A stretch of 64,000 nucleotides of DNA from Myxococcota bacterium (GCA_023150875.1 JAKLKC010000026.1:18798-82797); one strand, 5' to 3'; numbered from the stretch's first letter, positions 1 to 10,675 are shown. Notes: generated from the letters alone by a model not told the origin. Translations and numbers: made by a program.

Positions 1-217
1 GCGCCTTCCGGGCCGCCTCCGCCCCGAGGGTGGAGGTGATCTCCCCCTTCTTGTGGTCGGCGCGATGGCGGGTGCGGATCCCCGTCCGGGAGCGGATCCA
101 CTCCTCGGACGTGTCGAGGCCCAGGGTCTCGTAGAAGTAGCGGTTCTCGACGACCGCCTCGGGGAAGTGCCGAGCCGTGGCGGTGATGGCGGCGCGGGCT
201 CGGGCGGAGGTACTCAT
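1..217 (-). CDS. 3-oxoacyl-ACP synthase III (FabH family), N-terminal part, cut by window edge
   Basis: Only the first 72 codons are present; the gene runs off the left edge. Reading leftwards from ATG at 217 the protein has the N-terminal signature of the KASIII/FabH family: an ITATARHFPEAVVENRYF strand, then LDTSEEWIRSRTGIRTRH, the conserved segment that shapes the start of the active-site tunnel. The Cys-His-Asn catalytic residues lie outside the window. FabH enzymes condense acetyl-CoA with malonyl-ACP in the cytoplasm to start fatty acid synthesis. FabH-like paralogues also act in olefin, polyketide and quinolone pathways, so the exact substrate is open. It is head-to-tail with the small lipoprotein gene to its right (about 54 bases apart). 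Confidence 0.85.
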   Translation of the reverse strand, partial: MSTSARARAAITATARHFPEAVVENRYFYETLGLDTSEEWIRSRTGIRTRHRADHKKGEITSTLGAEAARKA

Positions 218-271
218 CGGCGCGTCCTCGTCGGGGAGTGCCCCGAACCCTAATCCGCGACGTTCATCGCG

Positions 272-622
272 TCAGGGCACGGCGTTGCAGCTCGCCCGCG
301 CGATGGACTGCTCGTACTTGAGCGCCTCGTCCTCGAAGGCGATCTTGAGCCGCTTGCGCTCGGTCGCGTCGGGCATCGCCTCGAGGTGCCGGGCCGCCTG
401 GTCCTGGCAGTCGGTCACGAACTCGTCGCGCCCGGAGTACCCGTAAAAGCCGTAGCCCTCGACCAGGGCCCACGCGCCATCGGTGGCGTTCTGGTCGCAC
501 TGCTCGAAGTAGTCGGCCTTCGCCGCACACATCCGGTCCAACGGATCGGCGCAGCCGGCAAACGTCAGGGCGCCAGCCACTCCGGCCAGTCGCACGAGGC
601 TCCAGGCCACCTCGCCACGCAT
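272..622 (-). CDS. small predicted lipoprotein
   Basis: A 116-residue protein starting MRGEVAW, with a short basic N-terminus, a hydrophobic core and a lipobox ending FAGC around residue 24, so it should be lipidated and anchored to a membrane. The mature part is charged and Cys-containing (CAAK, CDQ, TDCQ, and ASC near the end), suggesting one or two disulfides in the periplasm. No known domain is recognised. A longer in-frame start exists upstream (754), but it would put more than 40 non-hydrophobic residues before the signal peptide, so ATG 622 is preferred. It is divergent from the histidine kinase. Confidence 0.75.
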   Translation of the reverse strand: MRGEVAWSLVRLAGVAGALTFAGCADPLDRMCAAKADYFEQCDQNATDGAWALVEGYGFYGYSGRDEFVTDCQDQAARHLEAMPDATERKRLKIAFEDEALKYEQSIARASCNAVP

Positions 623-755
623 AGGGAGACACTCCTCGGGACGGTCCGCCCGCCCTCCGGAGCCACCCCGTGGGGGGTCCGTCGGTCGGTTGCGGTGAAG
701 TCTGGCAAGGCTATAGGATAACGCTCGCGAACGCCAGCCCCGATCCGGGGGCAAC

Positions 756-3293
<2,538 letters not shown>

Positions 3294-3361
3294 CGCGGCC
3301 GACCCGGGGGTCGTAGAGTGGGCGCCCCGGCGGACGCGCCTCCGCGCGGGGAGGAGGACCG

Positions 3362-3847
3362 ATGGCGGGGTCGAGGCTGACCCACTTCGACGAGCGGGGG
3401 CGGCCCCGGATGGTGGACGTCTCCGACAAGGGAGAGACGGCGCGGACCGCGGTGGCCCGGGCTCGGGTGCACCTGGCCCCGCCGACGGCGGCCCGGATCC
3501 GCGACGGCGGGGTGGAGAAGGGCGACGTGCTGGCCGTGGCGCGCCTCGCCGGCATCACGGGGGCCAAGCGCACTTCGGACCTCATCCCCCTCTGCCACCC
3601 CCTGGCCCTGACGGCGGTGGAGGTCGACGTCCGCCTGGACGAGGCGTCGTGCTGCGTCGAGATCGAGGCTCGGGCGCGCTGCCACGGCCGTACCGGGGTC
3701 GAGATGGAGGCCCTCACCGCGGTGACGGCGGCGGCCCTCACCGTCTACGACATGTGCAAGGCCGTGGACCGGGGGATGGTGATCACGGACGTCCGACTGG
3801 TGCAGAAGTCGGGAGGACGCAGCGGGACGTGGAGGCGCGGGGAATGA
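3362..3847 (+). CDS. moaC: cyclic pyranopterin monophosphate synthase MoaC
   Basis: A 161-residue protein, the usual MoaC length. It carries the family motifs VDVSDK near the N-terminus, LCHPL (77-81), TGVEMEAL (111-118) and YDMCKA (129-134), which supplies the catalytic Asp130 and the nearby Lys133. MoaC acts with the radical-SAM enzyme MoaA in the first step of molybdenum cofactor synthesis, rearranging 3',8-cyclo-GTP to cyclic pyranopterin phosphate in the cytoplasm. A strong GGAGGAGG ribosome site lies just before ATG 3362. No other mo- genes are in the window. A C6G6 palindrome right after the stop (3852-3863) might help termination but has no T run. Confidence 0.97.
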   Translation: MAGSRLTHFDERGRPRMVDVSDKGETARTAVARARVHLAPPTAARIRDGGVEKGDVLAVARLAGITGAKRTSDLIPLCHPLALTAVEVDVRLDEASCCVEIEARARCHGRTGVEMEALTAVTAAALTVYDMCKAVDRGMVITDVRLVQKSGGRSGTWRRGE

Positions 3848-4010
3848 GACGCCCCCCGGGGGGTCGGAGAGCACGCCCCTCCCGGGCGGCCAGAAGAAGT
3901 CGGGAACCCCGCCGCCGGCTCGCTGTCGGAAGGCGGGCCGGTCGGACGGGAGCCACTCCCCCCCGCCGGCCCGGCCCCCGCCGCGAGCCCCGCGGCCAGC
4001 CGGTACGGAG

Positions 4011-4634
4011 ATGAAGGCCGAAGCGAGCACCGGAGCGCACGGAGTCGAGGACGAGGAGCTGATCCGGCGGTTCCTCGACGGGGATCGCTCCGCCTACGAG
4101 GCGCTGGTGAGGCGGCACCAGGACCGGGTCTTCTCGACGTGCTTCCGCCTGCTGCGGGACCGCGCCGTGGCCGAGGAGGTCGCCCAGGACGTCTTCGTCA
4201 ACGTCTATCGGAACCTGCACCGCTTCCGGGGCGACTCCCGCTTCACCACGTGGCTCTACCGCGTGGCCATCAACCACTGCAAGAACAAGATGAGCTACCT
4301 CCACCGCCGCCAGCACTCCCGCCACGACAGCCTCGATCGCCCGATCGAGCTGCGGGGGGGCGAGCAGGTCCGGAGGGAGCTGCCGGACCCGGCCGAGGGC
4401 GCCGACGCCAGCCTGCTGGACCGCGAGCTGAAGGAGGCGCTGGAGCGGGGGATCCAGGCCCTGGGCGAGGACCAGCGCACCATCGTGATGCTGCGGGACG
4501 TGGAGGGGCTGAGCTACGAGGAGATCGGCGCGGCCCTGGACCTGGCGGAGGGGACGGTGAAGTCGCGCCTCCACCGGGCGCGGCTCGAACTGAAGAGCCG
4601 GCTGGCGGGCCTGCTGGAAGGGAGGGGACGATGA
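4011..4634 (+). CDS. RNA polymerase ECF sigma factor (RpoE/SigW-like)
   Basis: A 207-residue ECF sigma factor. Region 2 is at about residues 28-95, including AYEALVRRHQDRVFSTC and the region 2.3/2.4 stretch FRGDSRFTTWLYRVAINHC. Region 4 is at about 150-200, with the helix-turn-helix LSYEEIGAALDLAEGTVKSR. ECF factors recruit RNA polymerase to stress or envelope promoters and are held inactive by a membrane anti-sigma factor. The next gene overlaps it by 4 bases (ATGA at 4631-4634) and encodes exactly such a protein, so the pair is co-translated. GGAG lies just upstream of ATG 4011. Promoters of this type are commonly autoregulated, but none could be assigned here. Confidence 0.96.
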   Translation: MKAEASTGAHGVEDEELIRRFLDGDRSAYEALVRRHQDRVFSTCFRLLRDRAVAEEVAQDVFVNVYRNLHRFRGDSRFTTWLYRVAINHCKNKMSYLHRRQHSRHDSLDRPIELRGGEQVRRELPDPAEGADASLLDRELKEALERGIQALGEDQRTIVMLRDVEGLSYEEIGAALDLAEGTVKSRLHRARLELKSRLAGLLEGRGR

Positions 4635-5998
4635 GCCACTTCCTCGTGCAGAACCTGCTGTCGGGCTACGTGGACGGCGACCTGTCGCCGGCGGACCTCC
4701 GTCGGGTGGAGACCCACCTGCGGGGGTGCGAGGAGTGCCGGAGGGAGTGCGAGCTGCTCCGGCAGACCGTGGAGCTGCTGCGGGCCCTGCCCTCCGAGCC
4801 GGCGCCGGGCGGGTTCGCCGACCGGGTGATGGAGCGGGTCGCGGGGGAGAAGCCGCCGTCCCGGGGGGATGGCTGGGGGCGGGTGATCCCCTTCCCGGTC
4901 CGCAGGGCGGCCCCGTGGGCGCTGGCGGCGTCGGCGCTGCTGGCGGTGGGGCTGGCGGTGGGCACCCGGGACGAAGCCCCCCGGGAGGCAGCGACGGCGT
5001 CCCGGGGGGAGACCTCCTTCCCCTCCTCCCCGCCCAGCGGCGAGGCGGCCGGCGGGGGCGGCGGGAAGGGGGCGGGCGGTGCCCTGGAGGACGAGACGAT
5101 GGACGGCCTGGTGGACGGCTTCGACGTCGCGACGGGCGCCGACGAGCGGCCGCTGGCGGCCCGCCCCCGGGCACCCAGAGCCGAGACGGCGGCCGGGGAG
5201 GCGCCCGGAGGCAAGCAGATCGACGTCCTGGACCGGAGCGCGCCCGCCGACGAGCCCGCCCCGGCGACCTCAGCGGCACCCGCGCCCGGTCCCGTCGCGG
5301 GGCTGGAGAAGAAGGCGGAGGGTCGCGGAACCTTCGCGGCCGGTCCCTCGGGTTTGGGGAGGGCGGCCTCTCCTCCGTTCCGGATCGGCACTCCGGAGGA
5401 GCCCTTCATGGCGGAGTGGGAGAAGGACGCCCCGGAGGCGGAGCCCGACGGGGGCTTCGCGCCCGAGCCGGACGCCCGTCCCTCCGCCCGGGACGCGGAG
5501 CGGCGCGCCTCGGACTCCGTGGACGACGAGGACGCCGTGGCGAGCCGAGAGACAGGCGGCGGAGACGACGCGGGCTTTGCGGTGCGTGGAGGTGCCGCCA
5601 AGGAGGATCCCGCCGCGCGCGCCCCCGCGGCCCAGGCCTCGGCTCCCCGGGAGCGGCAGCAGGCACGCGCCTCTTCCTCCGGCGGCGTCGCCTCCAAGAG
5701 CGCCGCGGTGCTGGTGCCTCGCCTGGACCTGACGGTGCAGACCTCGGACCGACACGCCCTCCTCCGTCTGGAGGAGGCCTGCGTCGCGCTGGCCCTCCCC
5801 TGCCGCTGGGTGGAGCCCCGGGACCGGGCGGGCGCCCTCGACGCCCAGGCGAACTACCAGCGGATCGAGGTGGAAGTAGACCGGGCGGCCCTCGACGGCC
5901 TCGTCCGGAGGCTCCAGCCCCTCGGCAGCGTGATCCGGCGGGGCGACACGCCCGCGGACCGGCACCTCGCGAGGATCACCGTCGAGTACCTCCCCTGA
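4631..5998 (+). CDS. membrane anti-sigma factor with zinc-finger (zf-HC2) domain and long periplasmic tail
   Basis: 455 residues. The N-terminal zf-HC2/ZAS motif is His29-x3-Cys33-x2-Cys36 (THLRGCEEC), the sigma-binding module. One TM segment follows at about 94-111. The next roughly 230 residues are Pro/Ala/Glu-rich low-complexity linker, then a folded-looking C-terminal domain of about 100 residues (from VLVPRLDLTVQTSD to VEYLP). The layout predicts cytoplasmic sigma capture and a periplasmic sensing domain. It is coupled to the sigma factor by a 4-base overlap. I do not recognise the C-terminal domain; it alternates beta/alpha like small ferredoxin-fold sensors. The very long disordered linker could span the periplasm. 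Confidence 0.85.
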   Translation: MSHFLVQNLLSGYVDGDLSPADLRRVETHLRGCEECRRECELLRQTVELLRALPSEPAPGGFADRVMERVAGEKPPSRGDGWGRVIPFPVRRAAPWALAASALLAVGLAVGTRDEAPREAATASRGETSFPSSPPSGEAAGGGGGKGAGGALEDETMDGLVDGFDVATGADERPLAARPRAPRAETAAGEAPGGKQIDVLDRSAPADEPAPATSAAPAPGPVAGLEKKAEGRGTFAAGPSGLGRAASPPFRIGTPEEPFMAEWEKDAPEAEPDGGFAPEPDARPSARDAERRASDSVDDEDAVASRETGGGDDAGFAVRGGAAKEDPAARAPAAQASAPRERQQARASSSGGVASKSAAVLVPRLDLTVQTSDRHALLRLEEACVALALPCRWVEPRDRAGALDAQANYQRIEVEVDRAALDGLVRRLQPLGSVIRRGDTPADRHLARITVEYLP

Positions 5999-6050
5999 GG
6001 AGCGCGGGCACGGCGATCCGAGGTCCTGCCCCCAATACGTGATCTTCTCG

Positions 6051-6079
6051 TTGACAAACACATACTGGTATGCAATCAT
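6051..6079 (+). promoter_or_regulatory. predicted sigma70-type promoter with inverted repeat in the spacer
   Basis: TTGACA (6051-6056), a 17-base spacer, then AATCAT (6074-6079, 4 of 6 to consensus). The spacer carries the inverted repeat CATAC-TG-GTATG (6061-6072), a possible operator. The tract is markedly AT-richer than its surroundings. The predicted transcript would start near 6086. Confidence 0.55.
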
Positions 6080-6085
6080 ACTTGG

Positions 6086-6155
6086 GTGTGCTCCATGGTG
6101 GAGCGGGAACGGCCGGGGGGTCTGCGGGCGCTCATCCCCCGGCCGTTCCTCTTTC
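6086..6155 (+). ncRNA. candidate small RNA or leader ending in a strong hairpin
   Basis: Directly downstream of the promoter, GGAACGGCCGGGGG (6106-6119) pairs perfectly with CCCCCGGCCGTTCC (6136-6149) around a 16-base loop, followed by TCTTTCC. A 14-bp GC stem with a pyrimidine-rich tail about 60-70 bases after a predicted start site resembles a short terminated RNA. It could instead be an attenuator in the leader of the JAB-domain gene. No Rfam family is recognised. Confidence 0.35.
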
Positions 6156-6171
6156 CCCGGGTGTCCGAGGA

Positions 6172-6213
6172 CCGGACGGTCATCGGACGATCCGTCCGAT
6201 CTCCGGACGGTCA
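6172..6213. repeat. hairpin flanked by 11-base direct repeats
   Basis: CCGGACGGTCA occurs at 6172-6182 and 6203-6213. Between them the inverted repeat ATCGGACG-ATC-CGTCCGAT spans 6182-6200. The reverse complement of the outer repeat (GACCGTCCGGA) and the word TCGGACGATC recur around 14480-14515, so this is a small dispersed repeat family with at least two members in the window. Confidence 0.5.
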
Positions 6214-6292
6214 CCCGGGGGCCTCGCCGAATGAAACGCCGTCCAGGACGCGCTGGGCGCGTGCGGTACGCCCCTTGCTCATGGGGGCGCCC

Positions 6293-8173
6293 ATGACGGC
6301 AATCCCCAGACCTCCCCCCTCCCCGCCTCCACCGCCGCCCGCCTCCCCGCCCGCCTCGTCGCCCGCGCCGGCCGAGGGGGATCTCCGGGCTCGGCTGGCG
6401 GACCTGCTCCTGCGGATGGACGAGGAGTGGTGCCTCGCCATCTTCCTGGATGCCGGCCGGCGGGCCATCGGCCATCGGCTGATCGCCCGGGGGGGACGCG
6501 GGAGCGTCACCTTCCCTATCCGGGCCCTGGTGGACCCTGCGCGGGCTTCCGGTGCCCGCGGCTTCGTGCTGGTGCACGACCACCCTTCGGGGGATCCCCT
6601 GCCATCCCGGGCGGACCGGACGGCGACGGAGCGACTCCGGGAGGCCGCGGCCCTGTGGGACCTGGAGGTCCAGGACCACGTCATCGTCGCCGCGGGGGGA
6701 GCCTACAGCTTCCGGACCGCGGGCTGGCCGGGACCGCCCCGGTCCCCTCCGTCGCCAGGGGGACGAGGGGGCCGGGGGTCGGGCTCAGCCGAGGCGGGAC
6801 GGCAGCACGATCTGGCGGACGGCGCGGATGGCGTCGGGCTCCCCCGACACCCGGGCCGCGTGGGCGATCAGGCTCCGGATCTCGTCGTCGGCGAGGGGTC
6901 GGTCGAGGACCGAGAGCTCGTAGGCGACGCCGTACCGTGGGAAGTCCCGGTGGATGGACTGGAGGTTCGAGCAGCCGGCGTCATAGATGGCGTCGTCCAC
7001 CGCCTTCTTCGTGCCGCGGGCGTCCGAGTGGACGACGGCGAGCACGTAGGGCGACTCCGCCTCGCTGGCGACGTCGATGCGATGCCGAGGCGAGAATACG
7101 CAGTCCCGCACCGTCCCGCTCTGGCTGAAGAGGCGGGCGGTGGCGGCCACGTACTCGGCGATACGCGGCTGGGCCTCGGCGGTGGCGGCCCCGATGTGGG
7201 GGGTGCAGAGGACCCGGGGCTCCCCGGCGTAGGGATTGCTCCATCCCGGGCCCCCCTCCCGGGGCTCCTCGGGGTACACGTCGACGAACGCGGCGCGGAT
7301 CGCGCCGGCCTCGACGGCGGCCAGGAGGTCCTCGGGGCGATGGAGGAACCCGCGGGCGGCATTCACGAAGATCCGAGGGCTCGAGTCCTCGCGCTCCTTC
7401 CCGAGGGAGGCGAGGTGCTCGGCGCCGATCAGCCCCGCGTTGGAGCGCCCCTGCTGGTCCTCGGCGGACAGGTGCAGGGACACGGCGTCGGACCTCTTGA
7501 AGAGGTCCAGGAGGGAACCCGCCGCCTCCCACTCCATGGCACGTCCCACCTCGCGGGCGACCTCGTGGGTGTCGAAGAAGAGCACGCTCATCCCGATGGA
7601 CTCGGCGAGGCGGGCGACCTGCTTGCCGATGCTCCCGAGCCCCACGACGCCCAGGACCTTCCCCTTGAGCTCGAAGCGGCCCTGGGCGGACTTCGCCCAC
7701 ACCCCCCGCCGGGCTTCGTCGAAGGCCCGGGGCAGCCCCCGGGCACCGCAGAGGAGCTCGCCCACCACCATCTCGGCCACGGAGCGACCGTTGCTGCGGG
7801 GATCGTTCATCACCAGCACACCCCGGGCCGCGCAGGCTTCCTTGTCCACCGAGTCGTCACCGATGCAACAGAGCATCACGCCGAGGAGCTCCGGCGCCGC
7901 GTCCAGCACGCGGGCGGTAACGGGGCTCTGGCTGCGCTTGAAGAGCAGGTGATACCCCCCGCCCTGGAGCAGCCTTACCAGCCCATCCTCATCGGGCACC
8001 CCGGCGAACCGAACGACCTCAAGCCCGCCGGCGCGAAGCCGGTCGTCCAGGGACGGGTCGGGATTCTCCACCACCAGGGCGCGGGTCAGCGGGCCTCGCT
8101 GGATCCGAGGCGGGTGGGCGGGCATCGGCAACCTCCTGGTGGCGGGGGCGAGGGGGGCGGGAGGGGCGCATGA
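6293..8173 (+). CDS. RadC-like JAB/MPN domain protein; frame lacks a stop after the domain
   Basis: From ATG 6293 a Pro-rich leader is followed by a JAB1/MPN domain of the RadC type: LRARLADLLLRMDEEWCLAIFLD, then the zinc-binding JAMM motif HDHPSGDPLPSRAD, ending SFRTAGW near 6735. The N-terminal helix-hairpin-helix half of full RadC is absent, as in short phage/plasmid RadC-like proteins. The cellular role of RadC is unsettled; zinc binding is predicted. The frame has no stop after the domain and stays open to 8173, antisense to the whole dehydrogenase gene. Only 6293 to about 6740 looks like real protein-coding sequence. Either the stop was lost or there is a sequence error. In the +1 frame the first stop is at 6921. 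Alternative starts are ATG 6281 and GTG 6086. Confidence 0.5.
   Translation: MTAIPRPPPSPPPPPPASPPASSPAPAEGDLRARLADLLLRMDEEWCLAIFLDAGRRAIGHRLIARGGRGSVTFPIRALVDPARASGARGFVLVHDHPSGDPLPSRADRTATERLREAAALWDLEVQDHVIVAAGGAYSFRTAGWPGPPRSPPSPGGRGGRGSGSAEAGRQHDLADGADGVGLPRHPGRVGDQAPDLVVGEGSVEDRELVGDAVPWEVPVDGLEVRAAGVIDGVVHRLLRAAGVRVDDGEHVGRLRLAGDVDAMPRREYAVPHRPALAEEAGGGGHVLGDTRLGLGGGGPDVGGAEDPGLPGVGIAPSRAPLPGLLGVHVDERGADRAGLDGGQEVLGAMEEPAGGIHEDPRARVLALLPEGGEVLGADQPRVGAPLLVLGGQVQGHGVGPLEEVQEGTRRLPLHGTSHLAGDLVGVEEEHAHPDGLGEAGDLLADAPEPHDAQDLPLELEAALGGLRPHPPPGFVEGPGQPPGTAEELAHHHLGHGATVAAGIVHHQHTPGRAGFLVHRVVTDATEHHAEELRRRVQHAGGNGALAALEEQVIPPALEQPYQPILIGHPGEPNDLKPAGAKPVVQGRVGILHHQGAGQRASLDPRRVGGHRQPPGGGGEGGGRGA
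6785..8125 (-). CDS. serA: D-3-phosphoglycerate dehydrogenase (SerA family) with C-terminal ACT-like domain
   Basis: 446 residues, close to the E. coli-type short SerA. It has the NAD-binding Rossmann motif GLGSIGKQ (162-169) and the catalytic Arg in VNAARG (about 258), Glu in VYPEEP (about 286) and His in CTPHIGAAT (about 310) of D-2-hydroxyacid dehydrogenases. The last 80-90 residues fit a serine-binding ACT regulatory domain. It oxidises 3-phosphoglycerate in the first step of serine synthesis. The start is ATG 8125 because AGGAGGT sits 5 bases upstream (8131-8137); a TTG at 8131 would overlap that site. The N-terminus is not fully canonical, so another 2-hydroxyacid dehydrogenase activity is possible. 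Confidence 0.85.
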   Translation of the reverse strand: MPAHPPRIQRGPLTRALVVENPDPSLDDRLRAGGLEVVRFAGVPDEDGLVRLLQGGGYHLLFKRSQSPVTARVLDAAPELLGVMLCCIGDDSVDKEACAARGVLVMNDPRSNGRSVAEMVVGELLCGARGLPRAFDEARRGVWAKSAQGRFELKGKVLGVVGLGSIGKQVARLAESIGMSVLFFDTHEVAREVGRAMEWEAAGSLLDLFKRSDAVSLHLSAEDQQGRSNAGLIGAEHLASLGKEREDSSPRIFVNAARGFLHRPEDLLAAVEAGAIRAAFVDVYPEEPREGGPGWSNPYAGEPRVLCTPHIGAATAEAQPRIAEYVAATARLFSQSGTVRDCVFSPRHRIDVASEAESPYVLAVVHSDARGTKKAVDDAIYDAGCSNLQSIHRDFPRYGVAYELSVLDRPLADDEIRSLIAHAARVSGEPDAIRAVRQIVLPSRLG

Positions 8174-8215
8174 TAGGCCCGACCCGGCGGGCGGGGTAGG
8201 GTGGATCCGGCGGGA

Positions 8216-9397
8216 TCAGGGCTCCGGCAGGCCCCGGAGCCAGCTCAGGATCTCCGGGTACACCTCGGCCTCGGCGTGGTCGCCGTTGCACAGGTCGACG
8301 TGGCCGTAGTCCAGCGAGTCCCCCTCCCCTCGACCGAACACCCGGAAGCGCTTCACCGTGGAGGAGATCCGCTCGACGACGGGCAGCACGCGCTCCGGCG
8401 GGGCGAGGTTGTCGCCCCGTCCCGCCACCGCCAGCACGGGGACGTCGATGTCCCGGAGCCGGTCCACGTAGTCCCACGCACCGTCGGCGCTGACGAAACG
8501 CCCCTCCCGGACGATGCGGGCGAACTGGATCAGCACCCCCCCCGAGATGGGGTCGACCCCTTTCGCCATCATCCGGGCCATGGCGCCCCGGGCGATGCTG
8601 CCGGGCGCGTAGACGACGTCGGCGAGTCCGAAGGGCACCCGGCGGGCGGGGCCGGCGAAGAAGCGCAGGAGCGAAGGGCTGTCCAGGCGTCCCTTCGGCG
8701 AGCGGACCACCCGAAGCCCGCTCGCGAAGGAGATCAGGCGGTCGGGGAAGCGGAACTCCACCGGGGAGCCCACGACCGCGGCCGCCCTCAGCCGGTGGTC
8801 GGCGACCCGCTCCAGGTATCCGAGGGCGATCATCCCCCCCATGGAGTGTCCGATCCAGATCGCCCCCTGGGCCCCCGTCCGCTCCAGGACGCTCCGCACC
8901 GCAGCGGGCGCGTCGCGCAGGACGTGGTCGTCCACGTTCCACCCGTACCCCGTCCCCTCGGATCGCCTCGGCCGCTGACTCGCGCCGCTGCCCCGGAGTT
9001 CCAGCACGAAGGTCTCCACGCCCCGCTCGGAGAGGTAGCGCCCCAGGTCCCGGCCGGGGCCGAGGGCCCATGTGAAGCGGTTGGAGCTGATGCCGTGGCA
9101 GAGGATGACGGGGGACGGGTAGACCTCCCCCCCGGGACCCGGGTGAGCTCGATAGCGATGGAGGGCGATGCGCCAGCCGTCGTCGGTGACGGCATAGACC
9201 AGCTCCGGTGTCTCCGGACCGCCGGGGGGAGTGGAGCCTCCGCCGGCCGCGAGGACGGATCGCGGGCCAGCGACCGCCGGGACCAGGGTCAACACGATGG
9301 CGAGGAACGCTGGCCACCAAGCCGCGGCCCGACTGCCCCGCCGGTCCCGCCCGGCGGACTTGGGGGGGAGAAGGCGGCGGGACGGCGGCGCGCTCAC
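8216..9397 (-). CDS. exported alpha/beta hydrolase
   Basis: 393 residues from GTG 9397. A hydrophobic export signal or anchor (about 26-50) precedes an alpha/beta-hydrolase fold. It shows CHGISSN as the oxyanion region, the nucleophile elbow GHSMGG (183-188, Ser185), an acid candidate in AGRGDNLAP and a His in GHVDLCNGDHAEAEVY. Substrates could be lipid or polyester; PHA depolymerase and lipase relatives share this layout. GTG overlaps the TGA of the upstream gene (GTGA, 9394-9397), so the two hydrolases are translationally coupled. The same reading frame is also continuous with comEC far upstream, because no stop intervenes. Confidence 0.82.
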   Translation of the reverse strand: MSAPPSRRLLPPKSAGRDRRGSRAAAWWPAFLAIVLTLVPAVAGPRSVLAAGGGSTPPGGPETPELVYAVTDDGWRIALHRYRAHPGPGGEVYPSPVILCHGISSNRFTWALGPGRDLGRYLSERGVETFVLELRGSGASQRPRRSEGTGYGWNVDDHVLRDAPAAVRSVLERTGAQGAIWIGHSMGGMIALGYLERVADHRLRAAAVVGSPVEFRFPDRLISFASGLRVVRSPKGRLDSPSLLRFFAGPARRVPFGLADVVYAPGSIARGAMARMMAKGVDPISGGVLIQFARIVREGRFVSADGAWDYVDRLRDIDVPVLAVAGRGDNLAPPERVLPVVERISSTVKRFRVFGRGEGDSLDYGHVDLCNGDHAEAEVYPEILSWLRGLPEP

Positions 9398-10481
9398 GGC
9401 TTCTTGCCCCGCGTGAAGCGGTGGATCAGGGTCGCCACCCGGCGGGATGCCCGGGGCGTGAGCAGCAGGTCGAGGTGCCCCGCGTCCCGTCCGTCCCGGT
9501 TCATGAAACCGGCGCGATAGGCGATCCCCCGATCCCCGGCTGCCCGCGCCGCCGCCACCACCTCCTCGCTCGGCGCCAGGCGGTCCAAGGCTCCGCCGAT
9601 GGCGAGCAGCGGGCGGCGATCCTCCTCCAGGCGTCGCCGGATCGGGACCCCGTCCGGCGGCTCCAGCCCCTCCCGCACCCAGTGCCCGAGGGCCCGGGAC
9701 ACGGCGGGGGGCAGGGGCACCGCGGCGGCCCTGGCCCTCTCCACCAGCTTGCGGGCTCGGCCCCGGGGGAGCGAGTGGAGGAGGAGGTCGAAGAAGCGCT
9801 CCCCTCCACCGAACGGAGAGGGCCGGGAGAGGAGGCCCACCCAACCCTCCCCCGGGGGCGACTCGGCCAGCGCCTGGCCGAGGGCCTGGAGCACGCGGCT
9901 CGGGCGTTCCCAGCCGAGGGGGCGCCGAGGGTGACGAGGGGAGCGGGAGCCTCTCCTCCCCCTGCGGGATCGGTCCGGTACAGGGCGGTGCCCGCGAGCC
10001 CCTGGCCCACCAGCACGGGCACCCGATCGCCCGACCTGGCGCGGGAGGTCGCATCCGAGACGCCGGCGAGCAGGGCCTCCCAGGGGTCGTCGGGTGGCGT
10101 CCCCTCCAGGGTCGCCGAGGGCGCGACCACCCAGGCCCGGCCCGAGAGGTCGGCCAGCTCGGGGGCGAGGCCACCGCCATCGGGGAAACGGAAGAGGCCG
10201 GTCCCCCACCCCGGCCCGGCGACGAGCACCACGGGCCTCGCTGCGCCCCAGCCGTGGCCGCGGCAGTCGAGCCCGGCGACCTGGGCTTCACCCGCGGCGA
10301 ACCGGGTCTCGATGCAGCGGGCCGCGCGGGCATCCGCCGCGGCGTAGAGGGAGACGGCCGCGGCGGCGGCCGCCCCCAAGCACGCAGCACGCCCACGGGA
10401 GCGGCGACCGGGAGGGGCGCCCGCCCTCGGCGGGTCATCGGGGCGGGTGTGGCTTGGGGGAGAGGGGGGGACCACGGGCAC
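9394..10481 (-). pseudogene. alpha/beta hydrolase, frameshifted, nucleophile Ser replaced by Gly
   Basis: Two overlapping frames carry one gene. The 5' part, from GTG 10481, has an export signal (about 28-54), VVLVAGPGWGTG and VPVLVGQGLAGTALYR, and runs to LVTLGAP near 9920. The 3' part, in another frame, continues LGWERPSRVLQALG and ends at 9394 with DAGHLDLLL. Adding one C to the C5 run at about 9917-9921 joins them. This may be a sequencing or assembly indel rather than true decay, because the 3' half still overlaps the next gene by GTGA. At the elbow, where the downstream neighbour has GHSMGG, this protein has GQGLAG, so the Ser nucleophile is missing. It could be a pseudoenzyme or lipase-chaperone-like partner of the next gene. 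Confidence 0.65.
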
Positions 10482-10646
10482 GAATCTGCCAGGGGTGGGG
10501 GCTCCAGGAAAGCCCGCGTGGACGAGAAGTACGCGGAAGGGCTTCGGCGCCGTGACGGGCCGGGGGGCTGGGCGGGCCCGGCGGCGTCGGGAGCGTCTGC
10601 GCGGTTGCGGCTGGCGGGACCGGCAGCGGGATCCACGGGGCGGATC

Positions 10647-10675
10647 GTGACCACGGTCGCGTTTGCTGCTATCTT
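10647..10675 (+). promoter_or_regulatory. predicted promoter of the Nudix gene
   Basis: GTGACC (10647-10652), a 17-base spacer and TATCTT (10670-10675) each match the consensus at 4 of 6 positions and lie about 70 bases before ATG 10745. The rest of 10482-10744 shows no gene. Confidence 0.35.

Noticed and set aside
3852..3863. C6G6 palindrome after moaC as a terminator
   Set aside because: Only 6 bp, no loop and no T run; not distinguishable from GC background.
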